Part shown: piece after piece, positions 11,118-24,540 of the stretch | How the letters are laid out: each line of letters begins with the position of its first letter | Position numbering within the stretch: position 1 is the first letter of the stretch | DNA from: Larix kaempferi | Lineage: Eukaryota; Streptophyta; Pinopsida; Pinales; Pinaceae | Assembly: GCA_027924585.1 (NCBI GenBank) | Contig: BSBM01000917.1 | Coordinates: 9,911,501 to 9,975,500 of the forward strand | Direction: 5' to 3' | Length of the DNA stretch: 64,000 nt | Notes under the pieces: generated by a model | Databases searched by the model: none | Told to the model about the DNA's origin: nothing | The model's input: the letters and a program-made list of their open reading frames with translations, nothing else | Made by a program: the position numbers and the translations under genes

Positions 11118-12328
11118 GAAATAAAACACATTTTCTAAAAACTCGTGTTTTTTACGTAATCATGTAAACCTTCTAGAAGCTGTGATTTTAAAAAACGGTG
11201 GAAGTAAGCTTTTCTTATTTCCGGCCGCATGCGCAAACTATAGAAAGTCGTTATGACGTAGAATGTGCATACTTTCTTCATTCCATTTATGAAATAAAAC
11301 ACATTTTCTAAAAAATCGTGTTTTTTAAGAAATCATGTAAACCTTCTAGAAGCTGTGATTTTAAAAAACGGGGGAAGTAAGCTTTTCTTATTTCCAAACG
11401 AATGCGCAAACTATAGAAAGTCGTTATGACGTAGAATGTGCATACTTTGTTGATTCCATTTATGAAATAAAACACATTTTCTAAAAACTCGTGTTTTTTA
11501 AGAAATCATGTAAACCTTCTAGAAGCTATGATTTTAAAAAACGTGGGATGTAAGCTTTTCTTATTTCCAAACGCATGTGCAAACTATAGAAATTCGTTAT
11601 GACGTAGAATGTGCATACTTTGTTGATTCCCTTTATGAAATAAAACACATTTTCTAAAAACTCGTGTTTTTTAAGAAATCATGTAAACCTTCTAGGAGCT
11701 GTGATTTTAAAAAACGGGGGATGTAAGCTTTTCTTATTTCCAAACACATCCGCAAACTATAGAAAGTCGTTATGACTTAGAATGTGCACACTTTGTTGAT
11801 TGCATTTATAAAATAAAACACATATTCTCAAAACTCGTGTTTTTTAAGAAATCATGTAAACCTTCTAGAAGCTGTGATTTTAAAAAATGGGGGAAGTAAG
11901 CTTTTCGTATTTCCGGACGCATGCACAAACTATAGAAAGTCGTTATGATGTAGAATGTGCATACGTTGTAGATTCCATTTATGAAATAAAACACATTTTC
12001 TAAAAACTCGTGTTTTTTAAGAAATCATGTAAACCTTCTAGAAGCTGTGATTTTAAAAAACGGGGGACGTAAGCTTTTCTTATTTCTGGACGCATGCACA
12101 AACTATAGAAAGTCGTTATGATGTAGAATGTGCATACTTTGTAGATTCCATTTATGAAATAAAACACATTTTCTAAAAACTCGTGTTTTTTAAGAAATCA
12201 TGTAAACGTTCTAGGAGCTGTGATTTTAAAAAATGGGGGAAGTAAGCTTTTCTTATTTTCAAACGCATGCGCAAACTATAGAAAGTCGTTATGACGTAGA
12301 ATGTGCATACTTTGTTGATTCCATTTAA
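11118..12328. repeat. 7-monomer duplication, copy a (in 9-kb copy 2)
   Basis: Image of 2121-3331 shifted by 8,997. It was carried along by the larger duplication and did not arise independently, since its boundaries and internal differences are the same. Confidence 0.88.
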
Positions 12329-13539
12329 GAAATAAAACACATTTTCTAAAAACTCGTGTTTTTTACGTAATCATGTAAACCTTCTAGAAGCTGTGATTTT
12401 AAAAAACGGTGGAAGTAAGCTTTTCTTATTTCCGGCCGCATGCGCAAACTATAGAAAGTCGTTATGACGTAGAATGTGCATACTTTGTTCATTCCATTTA
12501 TGAAATAAAACACATTTTCTAAAAAATCGTGTTTTTTAAGAAATCATGTAAACCTTCTAGAAGCTGTGATTTTAAAAAACGGGGGAAGTAAGCTTTTCTT
12601 ATTTCCAAACGAATGGGAAAACTGCATAAAGTCGTTATGACGTAGAATGTGCATACTTTGTTGATTCCATTTATGAAATAAAACACATTTTCTAAAAACT
12701 CGTGTTTTTTAAGAAATCATGTAAACCTTCTAGAAGCTATGATTTTAAAAAACGCGGGATGTAAGCTTTTCTTATTTCCAAACGCATGTGCAAACTATAG
12801 AAATTCGTTATGACGTAGAATGTGCATACTTTGTTGATTCCCTTTATGAAATAAAACACATTTTCTAAAAACTCGTGTTTTTTAAGAAATCATGTAAACC
12901 TTCTAGGAGCTGTGATTTTAAAAAACGGGGGATGTAAGCTTTTCTTATTTCCAAACACATCCGCAAACTATAGAAAGTCGTTATGACTTAGAATGTGCAC
13001 ACTTTGTTGATTCCATTTATAAAATAGAACACATATTCTCAAAACTCGTGTTTTTTAAGAAATCATGTAAACCTTCTAGAAGCTGTGATTTTAAAAAATG
13101 GGGGAAGTAAGCTTTTCGTATTTCCGGACGCATGCACAAACTATAGAAAGTCGTTATGATGTAGAATGTGCATACGTTGTAGATTCCATTTATGAAATAA
13201 AACACATTTTCTAAAAACTCGTGTTTTTTAAGAAATCATGTAAACCTTCTAGAAGCTGTGATTTTAAAAAACGGGGGACGTAAGCTTTTCTTATTTCTGG
13301 ACGCATGCACAAACTATAGAAAGTCGTTATGATGTAGAATGTGCATACTTTGTAGATTCCATTTATGAAATAAAACACATTTTCTAAAAACTCGTGTTTT
13401 TTAAGAAATCATGTAAACGTTCTAGGAGCTGTGATTTTAAAAAATGGGGGAAGTAAGCTTTTCTTATTTTCAAACGCATGCGCAAACTATAGAAAGTCGT
13501 TATGACGTAGAATGTGCATACTTTGTTGATTCCATTTAA
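12329..13539. repeat. 7-monomer duplication, copy b (in 9-kb copy 2)
   Basis: Image of 3332-4542 shifted by 8,997, including the aaaactgcataaag monomer near 12618. It differs from its image at 13027 (g for a), 13126 (g for a) and 13419 (g for t). Confidence 0.88.
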
Positions 13540-16500
13540 GAAATAAAACACATTTTCTAAAAACTCGTGTTTTTTATGAAATCATGTAAACCTTCTAGAA
13601 GCTGTGATTTTAAAAAACGGGGGAAGTCAGCTTTTCTTATTACCAAACGCATGTGCAAACTATAGAAATTCGTTATGACGTAGAATGTGCATACTCTGTA
13701 GATTCCATTTATGAAATAAAACACATTTTCTAAAAACTCTTGTTTTTTAAGAAATCATGTAAACCTTCTAGAAGCTGTGATTTTAAAAATCGGTGGAAGT
13801 AAGCTTTTCTTATTTCCGGACGAATGAGCAAACTATAGAAAGTCATTATGACGTAGAATGTGCATACTTTGTAGATTCCATTTATTAAATAAAACAAATT
13901 TTCTAAAAACTTGTGTTTTTTAAGAAATCATGTAAACCTTCTAGAAGCTGTGATTTTAAAAAACGGGGGAAGTAAGCTTTTCTTATTTCCAAACACAAGC
14001 GCAAAGTATAGAAAGTCGTTATGACGTAGAATGTGCATACTTTTTTGATTCCATTTTTGAAATAAAACACATTTTCTAAAAACTCGTGTTTTTTAATAAA
14101 TCATGTAAACCTTCTAGAAGCTGTGATTTTAAAAAACAGAGGAAGTAAGATTTTCTTATTTCCAAACGCATGCGCAAATTATAGAAAGTCGTTATGACGT
14201 AGAATGTGCATACTTTGTTGATTCCATTTATTTAATAAAACACATTTTCTAAAAACTCGTGTTTTTTAAGAAATCATTTAAACCTTCTAGAAGCTGTGAT
14301 TTAAAAAACGGGGGAAGTAAGCTTTTCTTATTTCCAAAATCATGCGCAAACTATAGAAAGTCGTTATGACGTAGAATGTGCATACTTTGCAGATTCCATT
14401 TATGAAATAAAACACATTTTCTAAAAACTTGTTTTTTTTACGAAATCATGTAAACCTTCTAGAAGCTGTGATTTTAAAAAAAGGTGGAAGTAACCTTTTC
14501 TTATTTCTAGACGCATGCGCAAACTATAGAAAGTCGTTATGACGTAGAATGTGCACACTTTGTTAATTCCATTTATGAAATAAAAAAACATTTTCTAAAA
14601 ACTCGTGTTTTTTAAGATATCATGTAAACTTTCTACAAGCTGTGATTTTAAAAAACGGAGGAAGTAAGCTTTTCTTATTTCCAAACGCAAGCGCAAACTA
14701 TAGAAAGTCGTTATGATGTAGAATGTGCATACTTTGTTGATTCCATTTATGAAATAAAACACATTTTCTAAAAACTTGTGTTTTTTATGAAATCATGTAA
14801 ACCTTCTTGAAGCTGTGATTTTAAAAAACAGGGGAAGTAAGCTTTTCTTATTTCCAAACGCATGCGACAACTATAGAAAGTCGTTATGACATAGAATGTG
14901 CATACTTTGTAGATTCCATTTATGAAATAAAACACATTTTCTAAAAACTCGTGTTTTTTACGAAATTATGTAAACCTTCTAGAAGCTGTGATTTTAAAAA
15001 ACGGGGGAAGTAAGCTTTTCTTATTTCCGGACGCATGCGCAAAACTATAGAAAGTCGTTATGACGTAGAATGTGCATACTTTGTAGATTCCATTTATGAA
15101 ATAGAACACATTTTCTAAAAACTCGTGTTTTTTACAAAATTATGTAAACCTTCTAGAAGCTGTGATTTTAAAAAACGGGGGAAGTAAGCTTTTCTTATTT
15201 CCAAACGCATGCGCAAACTATAGAAAGTCGTTATGATGTAGAATGTGCATACTTTGTTGATTCCATTTATGAAGTAAAACACATTTTCTAAAAACTCGTG
15301 TTTTTTAAGAAATCATGTAAACCTTCTAGAACCTGTGATTTTAAAAAACGGGGGAAGTAAGCTTTTCTTATTTCCAAACGCATGCGAAAACTATAGAAAG
15401 TCGTTATGACGTAGAATGTGCATACTTTTTTTATTCCATTTATTTAATAAAACACATTTTCTAAAAACTCGTGTTTTTTAAGAAATCATGTAAACCTTCT
15501 AGAGGCTGTGATTTTAAAAAACGGTGGAAGTAAGCTTTTCTTATTTCCAGACGCATGTGCAAACTATAGAAAGTCGTTATGACGTAGAATGTGCATACTT
15601 TGATGATTCCTTTTATGAAATAAGACTCATTTTCTATAAACTCGTGTTTTTTACGAAATTATGTAAACCTTCTAGAAGCTGTGATTTTAAAAAAAGGTGG
15701 AAGTAAGCTTTTCTTATTTCTAGACGCATGCGCAAACTATAGAAAGTCGTTATGACGTAGAATGTGCATACTTTGTTGATTCCATTTATTAAATAAAACA
15801 CATTTTCTAAAAACTCGTGTTTTTTAAGAAATCATTTAAACCTTCTAGAAGCTGTGATTTTAAAAAACGGAGGAAGTAAGCTTTTCTTATTTCCAAACGC
15901 AAGCGCAAACTATAGAAATTCGTTATGATGTAGAATGTGCATACTTTGTTGATTCCATTTATGAAATAAAACACATTTTCTAAAAACTTGTGTTTTTTAC
16001 GAAATCATGTAAACCTTCTTGAAGTTGTGATTTTAAAAAACGGGGGAAGTATGCTTTTCTTATTTCCAAACGCATGCGCAAACTATAGAAAGTCGTTATG
16101 ATGTAGAATGTGCATACTTTGTAGATTCCATTTATGAAATAAAACACATTTTCTAAAAACTTGTGTTTTTTACGAAATCATGTAAACCTTCTAGAAGCTG
16201 TGATTTTAAAAAACGGGGGAAGTAAGCGTTTCTTATTTCCGGACGCATGCGCAAACTATAGAAAGTCGTTATGACGTAGAATGTGCATACTTTGTAGATT
16301 CCATTTATGTAATAAAACACATTTTCTAAAAACTCGTATTTTTTACGAAATCATGTAAACCTTTTATAAGATGTGATTTTAAAAAACGGTGGAAGTAAGC
16401 TTTTCTTATTTCCGGACGAATGCGGAAACTATAGAAAGTAGTTATGACGTAGAATGTGCATACTTTGTTGATTCCATTGATGAAATAAAACACATTTTCT

Positions 16501-17902
16501 AAAAACTCATTTTTTTTACGAAATTATGTAAACCGTCTAGAAGCTGTGATTTTAAAAAATGGTGGAAGTAAGCTTTTCTTATTTCCGGACGCATGCGCAA
16601 ACTATAGAAAGTCGTTATGATGTAGAATGTTCATACTTTGTTGATTCCATTTATGAAATAAAACACATTTTCTAAAAACTCGTGTTTTTTAAGAAATCAT
16701 GTAAACCCTCTAGAAGCTGTGATTTTAAAAAACGGGGGAAGTAAGAATTTCTTATTTCCAAACGCAAGCACAAACTATAGAAAGTCGTTATGACGTAGAA
16801 TGTGCATACTTTGTTGATTCCATTTATGAAATAAAACACATTTTCTAAAAACTCGTGTTTTTTATGAAATCATGTAAACCTTCTAGAAGCTGTGATTTTA
16901 AAAAACGGTGGAAGTAAGCTTTTCTTATTTCCGGATGAATGCGCAAACTATAGAAAGTCGTTATGACGTAGAATGTGCATACTTTGTTGATTCCATTTAG
17001 GAAATAAAACACATTTTCTAAAAACTCGTGTTTTTTAAGAAGTCATGTAAACCTTCTAGAAGTTGTGATTTTAAAAAACGGTGGAAGTAAGCTTTTCTTT
17101 TTCCGGACGCATGCGCAAACTATAGAAAGTCGTTATGACGTAGAATGTGCATACTTTGATGATTCCTTTTATGAAATAAAACTCATTTTCTAAAAACTCG
17201 TGTTTTTTAAGAAATCATGTAAACCTTCTAGAATCTGTGATTTTAAAAAACGGTGGAAGTAAGCTTTTCATTTTTCCAAACGCATGCGCAAACTATAGAA
17301 AGTCGTTATGACGTAGAATGTGCATACTTTGTTGATTCCATTTATGAAATAAAACACATTTTCTAAAAACTCGTGTTTTTTAAGAAATCATGTAAACCTT
17401 CTAGAAGCTGTGATTTTAAAAAACGGGGGAAGTAAGCTTTTCTTATTTCTGGACGCATGCGCAAACTATAGAAAGTCGTTATGACGTAGAATGTGCATAC
17501 TTTGTAGATTCCATTTATGAAATAAAACACATTTTCTAAAAACTCATGTTTTTTAAGAAATCATGTAAACCTTCTAGAAGCTGTGATTTTAAAAAACGGG
17601 GGAAGTAAGCTTTTCTTATTTCCGGACGCATGCGCAAACTATAGAAAGTCGTTATGACATAGAATGTGCATACTTTGTAGATTCCATTTATGAAATAAAA
17701 CACATTTTCTAAAAACTCGTGTTTTTTACGAAATCATGTAAACCTTCTAAAAGCTGTGATTTTAAAAAACGGGGGAAGTAAGCTTTTCTTATTTCCGGAT
17801 GCATGCGCAAACTATAGAAAGTCGTTATGACGTAGAATGTGCATACTTTGTAGATTCCATTTATGAAATAAAACATATTTTCTAAAAACTCATGTTTTTT
17901 AC

Positions 17903-18617
17903 GAAATCATGTAAACCTTCTAGAAGTTGTGATTTTAAAAAACGGTGGAAGTAAGCTTTTCTTATTTCCGGACGAATGTGCAAACTATAGAAAGTCGTTA
18001 TGACGTAGAATGTGCATACTTTGTTGATTCCATTTATGAAATAAAACACATTTTCTAAAAACTCATGTTTTTTAAGAAATCATGTAAACCTTCTAGAATC
18101 TGCGATTTTAAAAAACAGGGGAGGTAAGCTTTTCTTATTTCCGAACGCATGCGCAAACTATAGAAAGTCGTTATGATGTAGAATGTGCATACTTTGTTGA
18201 TTCCATTTATGAAAAAAAACACATTTTCTAAAAACTCATGTTTTTTAAGAAATCATGTAAACCTTCTAGAAGTTGTGATTTTAAAAAACGGTGGAAGTAA
18301 GCTTTTCTTATTTCCGGACGAATGTGCAAACTATAGAAAGTCGTTATGACGTAGAATGTGCATACTTTGTTGATTCCATTTATGAAATAAAACACATTTT
18401 CTAAAAACTCATGTTTTTTAAGAAATCATGTAAACCTTCTAGAATCTGCGATTTTAAAAAACAGGGGAGGTAAGCTTTTCTTATTTCCGAACGCATGCGC
18501 AAACTATAGAAAGTCGTTATGATGTAGAATGTGCATACTTTGTTGATTCCATTTATGAAAAAAAACACATTTTCTAAAAACTCATGTTTTTTAAGAAATC
18601 ATGTAAACCTTCTAGAA
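17903..18617. repeat. 346-bp (2-monomer) tandem duplication in 9-kb copy 2
   Basis: Image of 8906-9620 shifted by 8,997. Both units read gaatgtgc at the position where 9325 is changed, giving the ancestral state for that site. Confidence 0.85.
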
Positions 18618-20107
18618 CCTGTGATTTTAAAAAACGGGGGAAGTAAGCTTTTCTTATTTCCCAACGCATGCGCAAACTATAGAAAGTCGTTATGACGTAG
18701 AACGTGCATACTTTGTTGATTCCATTTATTTAATAAAACACATTTTCTAAAAACTCGTGTTTTTTAAGAAATCATGTAAACCTTCTAGAGGCTGTGATTT
18801 TAAAAAACGGTGGAAGTAAGCTTTTCTTATTTCCAGACGCATGTGCAAACTATAGAAAGTCGTTATGACGTAGAATGTGGATACTTTGATGATTCCTTTT
18901 ATGAAATAAAACTCATTTTCTAAAAACTCGTGTTTTTTACGAAATTATGTAAACCTTCTAGAAGCTGTGATTTTAAAAAATGGTGGAAGTAAGCTTTTTT
19001 CTTATTTCCGGACGCATGCGCAAACTATAGAAAGTCGTTATGATGTAGAATGTTCATACTTTGTTGATTCCATTTATGAAATAAAACACATTTTCTAAAA
19101 ACTCGTGTTTTTTAAGAAATCATGTAAACCTTCTAGAAGCTGTGATTTTAAAAAACGGGGGAAGTAAGAATTTCTTATTTCCAAACGCAAGCGCAAACTA
19201 TAGAAATTCGTTATGACGTAGAATGTGCATACTTTGTTGATTCCATTTATGAAATAAAACACATTTTCTAAAAACTCGTGTTTTTTAAGAAGTCATGTAA
19301 ACCTTCTAGAAGCTGTGATTTTAAAAAACGGTGGAAGTAAGCTTTTCTTTTTCCGGACGCATGCGCAAACTATAGAAAGTCGTTATGACGTAGAATTTGC
19401 ATACTTTGATGATTCCTTTTATGAAATAAAACTCATTTTCTAAAAACTCGTGTTTTTTAAGAAATCATGTAAACCTTCTAGAATCTGTGATTTTAAAAAA
19501 CGGTGGAAGTAAGCTTTTCTTTTTTCCAAACGCATGCGCAAACTATAGAAAGTCGTTATGACGTAGAATGTGCATACTTTGTTGATTCCATTTCTGAAAT
19601 AAAACACATTTTCTAAAAACTCGTGTTTTTTAAGAAATCATATAAACCTTCTAGAAGCTGTGATTTTAAAAAATGGGGGAAGTAAGCTTTTCTTATTTCC
19701 GGACACATGCGCAAACTATAGAAAGTCGTTATGACGTAGAATGTGCATACTTTGTTGATTCCATTTATGAAAAAAAACACATTTTCTAAAAACTCATGTT
19801 TTTTAGGAAATCATGTAAACCTTCTAGAAGCTGTGATTTTAAAAAATGGGGGATGTAAGCTATTCTTATTTCCGGACGCATGCGCAAACTATAGAAAGTC
19901 GTTATGACGTAGAATGTGCATACTTTGTTGATTCCATTTATGAAATAAAACACATTTTCTAAAAACTCGTGTTTTTTAAGAAATCATGTAAACCTTCTAG
20001 AAGCTGTGATTTTAAAAAACGGGGGAAGTATGCTATTCTTATTTCCAAACGCATGCGCAAACTATAGAAAGTCGTTATGACGTACAATGTGCATACTTTG
20101 TAGATTC

Positions 20108-22732
20108 GACTTATGAAATAAAACACATTTTCTAAAAACTCGTGTTTTTTACAAAATCATGTAAAGCTTCTAGAAGCTGTGATTTTGAAAAACGGTGGAA
20201 GTAAGCTTTTCTTATTTCCGGACGCATGCGCAAACAATAGAAAGTCGTTATGACGTAGAATGTGCATACTTTGTAGATTCCATTTATGAAATAAAACACA
20301 TTTCTAAAAACTCGTGTTTTTTACGTAATCATGTAAACCTTCTAGAAGCTGTGATTTTAAAAAACGGTGGAAGTAAGCTTTTCTTATTTCCGGCCGCATG
20401 CGCAAACTATAGAAAGTCGTTATGACGTAGAAAGTGCATACTTTGTTGATTCCATTTATGAAATAAAACACATTTTCTAAAAACTCGTGTTTTTTAAGAA
20501 ATCATGTAAACCCTCTAGAATCTGTGATTTTAAAAATGGTGGAAGTAAACTTTTCTTATTTCCAGACGCATGCGCAAACTATAGAAAGTCGTTATGACGT
20601 AGAATGTGCATACTTTGTTGATTCCATTTATGAAATAAAACTCATTTTCTAAAAACTCGTGTTTTTTGAGAAATCATGTAAACCTTCTAGAAGCTGTGAT
20701 TTTAAAAAACGGGGGAATTAAGCTATTCTTATTTCCAAACGCATGCACAAACTATAGAAAGTCGTTATGACGTAGAATGTGCATACTTTGTTGATTCCAT
20801 TTATGAAATAAAACACATTTTCTAAAAACTCATGTTTTTTAAGAAATCATGTAAACCTTCTAGAAGCTGTGATTTTAAAAAATGGGGGAAGTAAGCTTTT
20901 CTTATTTCCGGACACATGCGCAAACTATAGAAAGTCGTTATGACGTAGAATGTGCATACTTTGTATATTCCATTTACGAAATAAAACACATTTTCTAAAA
21001 ACTCGTGTCTTTTACGACATCAGGTAAACCTTCTAGAAGCTGTGATTTTAAAAAACGGGGGAAGTAAGCTATTCTTATTTCCAAACGCATGCGCAAACTA
21101 TAGAAAGTCGTTATGACGTAGAATGTGCATACTTTGTTGATTCCATTTATGAAATAAAACACATTTTCTAAAAACTCATGTTTTTTAAGAAATCATGTAA
21201 ACCTTCTAGAAGCTGTGATTTTAAAAAATGGGGGAAGTAAGCTTTTCTTATTTCCGGACACATGCGCAAACTATAGAAAGTCGTTATGATGTAGAATGTG
21301 CATACTTTGTAGATTCCATTTACGAAATAAAACACATTTTCTAAAAACTCGTGTCTTTTACGACATCAGGTAAACCTTCTAGAAGCTGTGATTTTAAAAA
21401 ACGGTGGAAGTAAGCTTTTCTTATTTCCGGACGCATGCACAAACTATAGAAAGTCGTTATGACGTAGAATGTGCATACTTTGTAGATTCCATTTATGAAA
21501 TAAAACACATTTTCAAAAAACTCGGGTTTTTTACAAAATCATGTAAACCTTCTACAAGCTGTGATTTTGAAAAACGGTGGAAGTAAGCTTTTCTTATTTC
21601 CGGACGCATGCGCAAAAAATAGAAAGTCGTTATGACGTAGAATGTGCATACTTTGTAGATTCCATTTATGAAATAAAACACATTTTCTAAAAACTCGTGT
21701 TTTTTACGTAATCATGTAAACCTTCTAGAAGCTGTGATTTTAAAAAACAGTGGAAGTAAGTTTTTCTTATTTCCGGACGCATGCACAAACTATAGAAATT
21801 CGTTATGACGTAGAATTTGCATACTTTGTAGATTCCATTAATGAAATAAAACACATTTTCTAAAAACTCGTGTTTTTTATGAAATCATGTATACCTTCTA
21901 GAAGCTGTGATTTTAAAAAACGGGGGAATTAGGCTTTTCTTATTTCCGGACGCATGCGCAAACTATAGAAAGTCATTATGATGTAGAATGTGCATACTTT
22001 GTAGATTCCATTTATGAAATAAAACACATTTTCTAAAAACTTGTGTTTTTTACGAAATCATGTAAACCTTCTAGAAGCTGTGATTTTAAAAAACGGTGGA
22101 AGTAAGCTTTTCTTATTTTCGGACGCATGCGCAAACAATAGAAAGTCGTTATGACGTAGAATGTGCATACTTTGTTGATTTCATTTATGAAATAAAACAC
22201 ATTTTCTAAAAACTTGTGTTTTTTAAGAAATCATGTAAACCTTCTAGAAGCTGTGATTTTAAAAAAGGGGGGAAGTAAGATTTTCTTATTTCCAAACGCA
22301 TGCGGAAACTATAGAAATTCATTATGACGTAGAATGTGCATACTTTGTTGGTTCCATTTATGAAATAAAACACATTTTCTAAAAACTTGTGTTTTTTACG
22401 AAATCATGTAAACCTTCTAGAAGCTGTGATTTTAAAAAACGGGGAAAGTTAGCTTTTCTTATTTCCAAACGCATGCGCAAACAATAGAAAGTCGTTATGA
22501 CGTAGAATGTGCATACTTTGTTGATTCCATTTATGAAATAAAACACATTTTCTAAAAACTCGTGTTTTTTAAGAAATCATGTAAACCTTCTAGAAGCTGT
22601 GATTTTAAAAAACGGGGTAAGTAAGCTTTTCTTATTTCCGGACGCATGCGCAAACTATAGAAAGTCGTTATGACGTAGAATGTGCATACTTTGTAGATTC
22701 CATTTATGAAATAAAACACATTTTCTAAACAC
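20108..22732. repeat. Diverged monomers between the 9-kb duplication and the trimer blocks
   Basis: About fifteen monomers. The segment begins with the tcgacttatg subtype (20106), which recurs near 29791, 31173, 38965, 39656 and 50724. A 172-bp monomer with cacatttctaaaaac lies near 20300. A pair of monomers 346 bp apart carry cgacatcagg (21015 and 21361). The segment contains the first copy of the 0.7-kb block at 21055-21760. Two overlapping short frames on opposite strands (21404-21586 and 21493-21681) are satellite read-through and not genes. Confidence 0.8.
21055..21760. repeat. 0.7-kb four-monomer block, copy 1
   Basis: Marked in order by agctattcttatttcc, a gacacatgcgc monomer, cgtgtcttttacgacatcagg, and a monomer with tttcaaaaaactcgggt followed by gattttgaaaa. 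It matches 40260-40964 at offset 19,205, about 111 monomers, and similarity continues to about 21920. Two further copies lie at 41817-42521 and 51328-52032. Confidence 0.82.
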
Positions 22733-23251
22733 TCGTGTTTTTTACGAAATCATGTAAACCTTCTAGAAGCTGTGATTTTAAAAAACGGGGGAAGTAAGCT
22801 TTTCTTATTTCCGGACGCATGCGCAAACAATAGAAAGTCGTTATGACGTAGAATGTGCATAATTTGTAGATTCCATTTATGAAATAAAACACATTTTCTA
22901 AAAACTCGTGTTTTTTAAGAAATCATGTAAACCTTCTAGAAGCTGTGATTTTAAAAAACGGGGGACGTAAGCTTTTCTTATTTCCGGACGCATGCACAAA
23001 CTATAGAAAGTCGTTATGATGTAGAATGTGCATACTTTGTAGATTCCATTTATGAAATAAAACACATTTTCTAAAAACTCGTGTTTTTTAAGAAATCATG
23101 TAAACGTTCTAGAAGCTGTGATTTTAAAAAATGGGGGAAGTAAGCTTTTCTTATTTTCAAACGTATGCGCAAACTATAGAAAGTCGTTATGACTTAGAAT
23201 GTGCATACTTTGTTGATTCCATTTATGAAATAAAACACATTTTCTAAAAAC
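22733..23251. repeat. 519-bp trimer block, copy 1 of 3
   Basis: Marked by gtgcataatttgtag (22855), then ggggacgtaag, then ttttcaaacgtatgcgc. It matches 23425-23943 at an offset of 692 (4 monomers). One extra monomer, with gattttgaaaaacggtgg and aagtcaac, separates it from copy 2. Boundaries are accurate to a few tens of bases. Confidence 0.82.
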
Positions 23252-23424
23252 TCGTGTTTTTTACAAAATCATGTAAACCTTCTAGAAGCTGTGATTTTGA
23301 AAAACGGTGGAAGTCAACTTTTCTTATTTCCGGACGAATGCGCAAACAATAGAAAGTCGTTATGAAGTAGAATGTGCATACTTTGTAGATTCCATTTATG
23401 AAATAAAACATATTTTCTAAAAAC

Positions 23425-23943
23425 TCGTGTTTTTTACGAAATCATGTAAACCTTCTAGAAGCTGTGATTTTAAAAAACGGGGGAATTAAGCTTTTCTTAT
23501 TTCCGGACGCATGCGCAAACAATAGAAAGTCGTTATGACGTAGAATGTGCATAATTTGTAGATTCCATTTATGAAATAAAACACATTTTCTAAAAACTCG
23601 TGTTTTTTAAGAAATCATGTAAACCTTCTAGAAGCTGTGATTTTAAAAAACGGGGGACGTAAGCTTTTCTTATTTCCGGACGCATGCACAAACTATAGAA
23701 AGTCGTTATGATGTAGAATGTGCATACTTTGTAGATTCCATTTATGAAATAAAACACATTTTCTAAAAACTCGTGTTTTTTAAGAAATCATGTAAACGTT
23801 CTAGAAGCTGTGATTTTAAAAAATGGGGGAAGTAAGCTTTTCTTATTTTCAAACGTATGCGCAAACTATAGAAAGTCGTTATGACTTAGAATGTGCATAC
23901 TTTGTTGATTCCATTTATGAAATAAAACACATTTTCTAAAAAC
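23425..23943. repeat. 519-bp trimer block, copy 2 of 3
   Basis: Directly followed by copy 3 at an offset of 519 (3 monomers). It shares gggggaattaagc with copy 3, while copy 1 has gggggaagtaagc, so copies 2 and 3 are the younger pair. Confidence 0.82.
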
Positions 23944-24462
23944 TCGTGTTTTTTACGAAATCATGTAAACCTTCTAGAAGCTGTGATTTTAAAAAACGGG
24001 GGAATTAAGCTTTTCTTATTTCCGGACGCATGCGCAAACAATAGAAAGTCGTTATGACGTAGAATGTGCATAATTTGTAGATTCCATTTATGAAATAAAA
24101 CACATTTTCTAAAAACTCGTGTTTTTTAAGAAATCATGTAAACCTTCTAGAAGCTGTGATTTTAAAAAACGGGGGACGTAAGCTTTTCTTATTTCCGGAC
24201 GCATGCACAAACTATAGAAAGTCGTTATGATGTAGAATGTGCATACTTTGTAGATTCCATTTATGAAATAAAACACATTTTCTAAAAACTCGTGTTTTTT
24301 AAGAAATCATGTAAACGTTCTAGAAGCTGTGATTTTAAAAAATGGGGGAAGTAAGCTTTTCTTATTTTCAAACGCATGCGCAAACTTTAGAAAGTCGTAA
24401 TGACTTAGAATGTGCATACTTTGTTGATTCCATTTAAGAAATAAAACACATTTTCTAAAAAC
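23944..24462. repeat. 519-bp trimer block, copy 3 of 3
   Basis: Tandem with copy 2. Its last monomer departs from the others (ctttagaaagtcgtaatgac near 24384) and leads into the segment resembling 3.6-5.4 kb. Confidence 0.8.
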
Positions 24463-24540
24463 TCGTGTTTTTTATGAAATCATGTAAACCTTCTAGAAGC
24501 TGTGATTTTAAAAAACGGGGGAAGTCAACTTTTCTTATTT

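Larger units (their letters stand above)
11089..20107. repeat. 8,997-bp tandem duplication, copy 2
   Basis: Near-identical successor of 2092-11088, directly adjacent. The first 22 bases (11089-11110) are shared with the end of the copy (20086-20107), marking where the units join. Only six substitutions were noticed by eye in about 9 kb, two of them transitions at a CpG (3064 versus 12061, 4129 versus 13126). A very recent duplication is the simplest reading; an assembly error is the alternative. After 20107 the sequence switches to a different monomer type carrying tcgacttatg. Confidence 0.95.
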
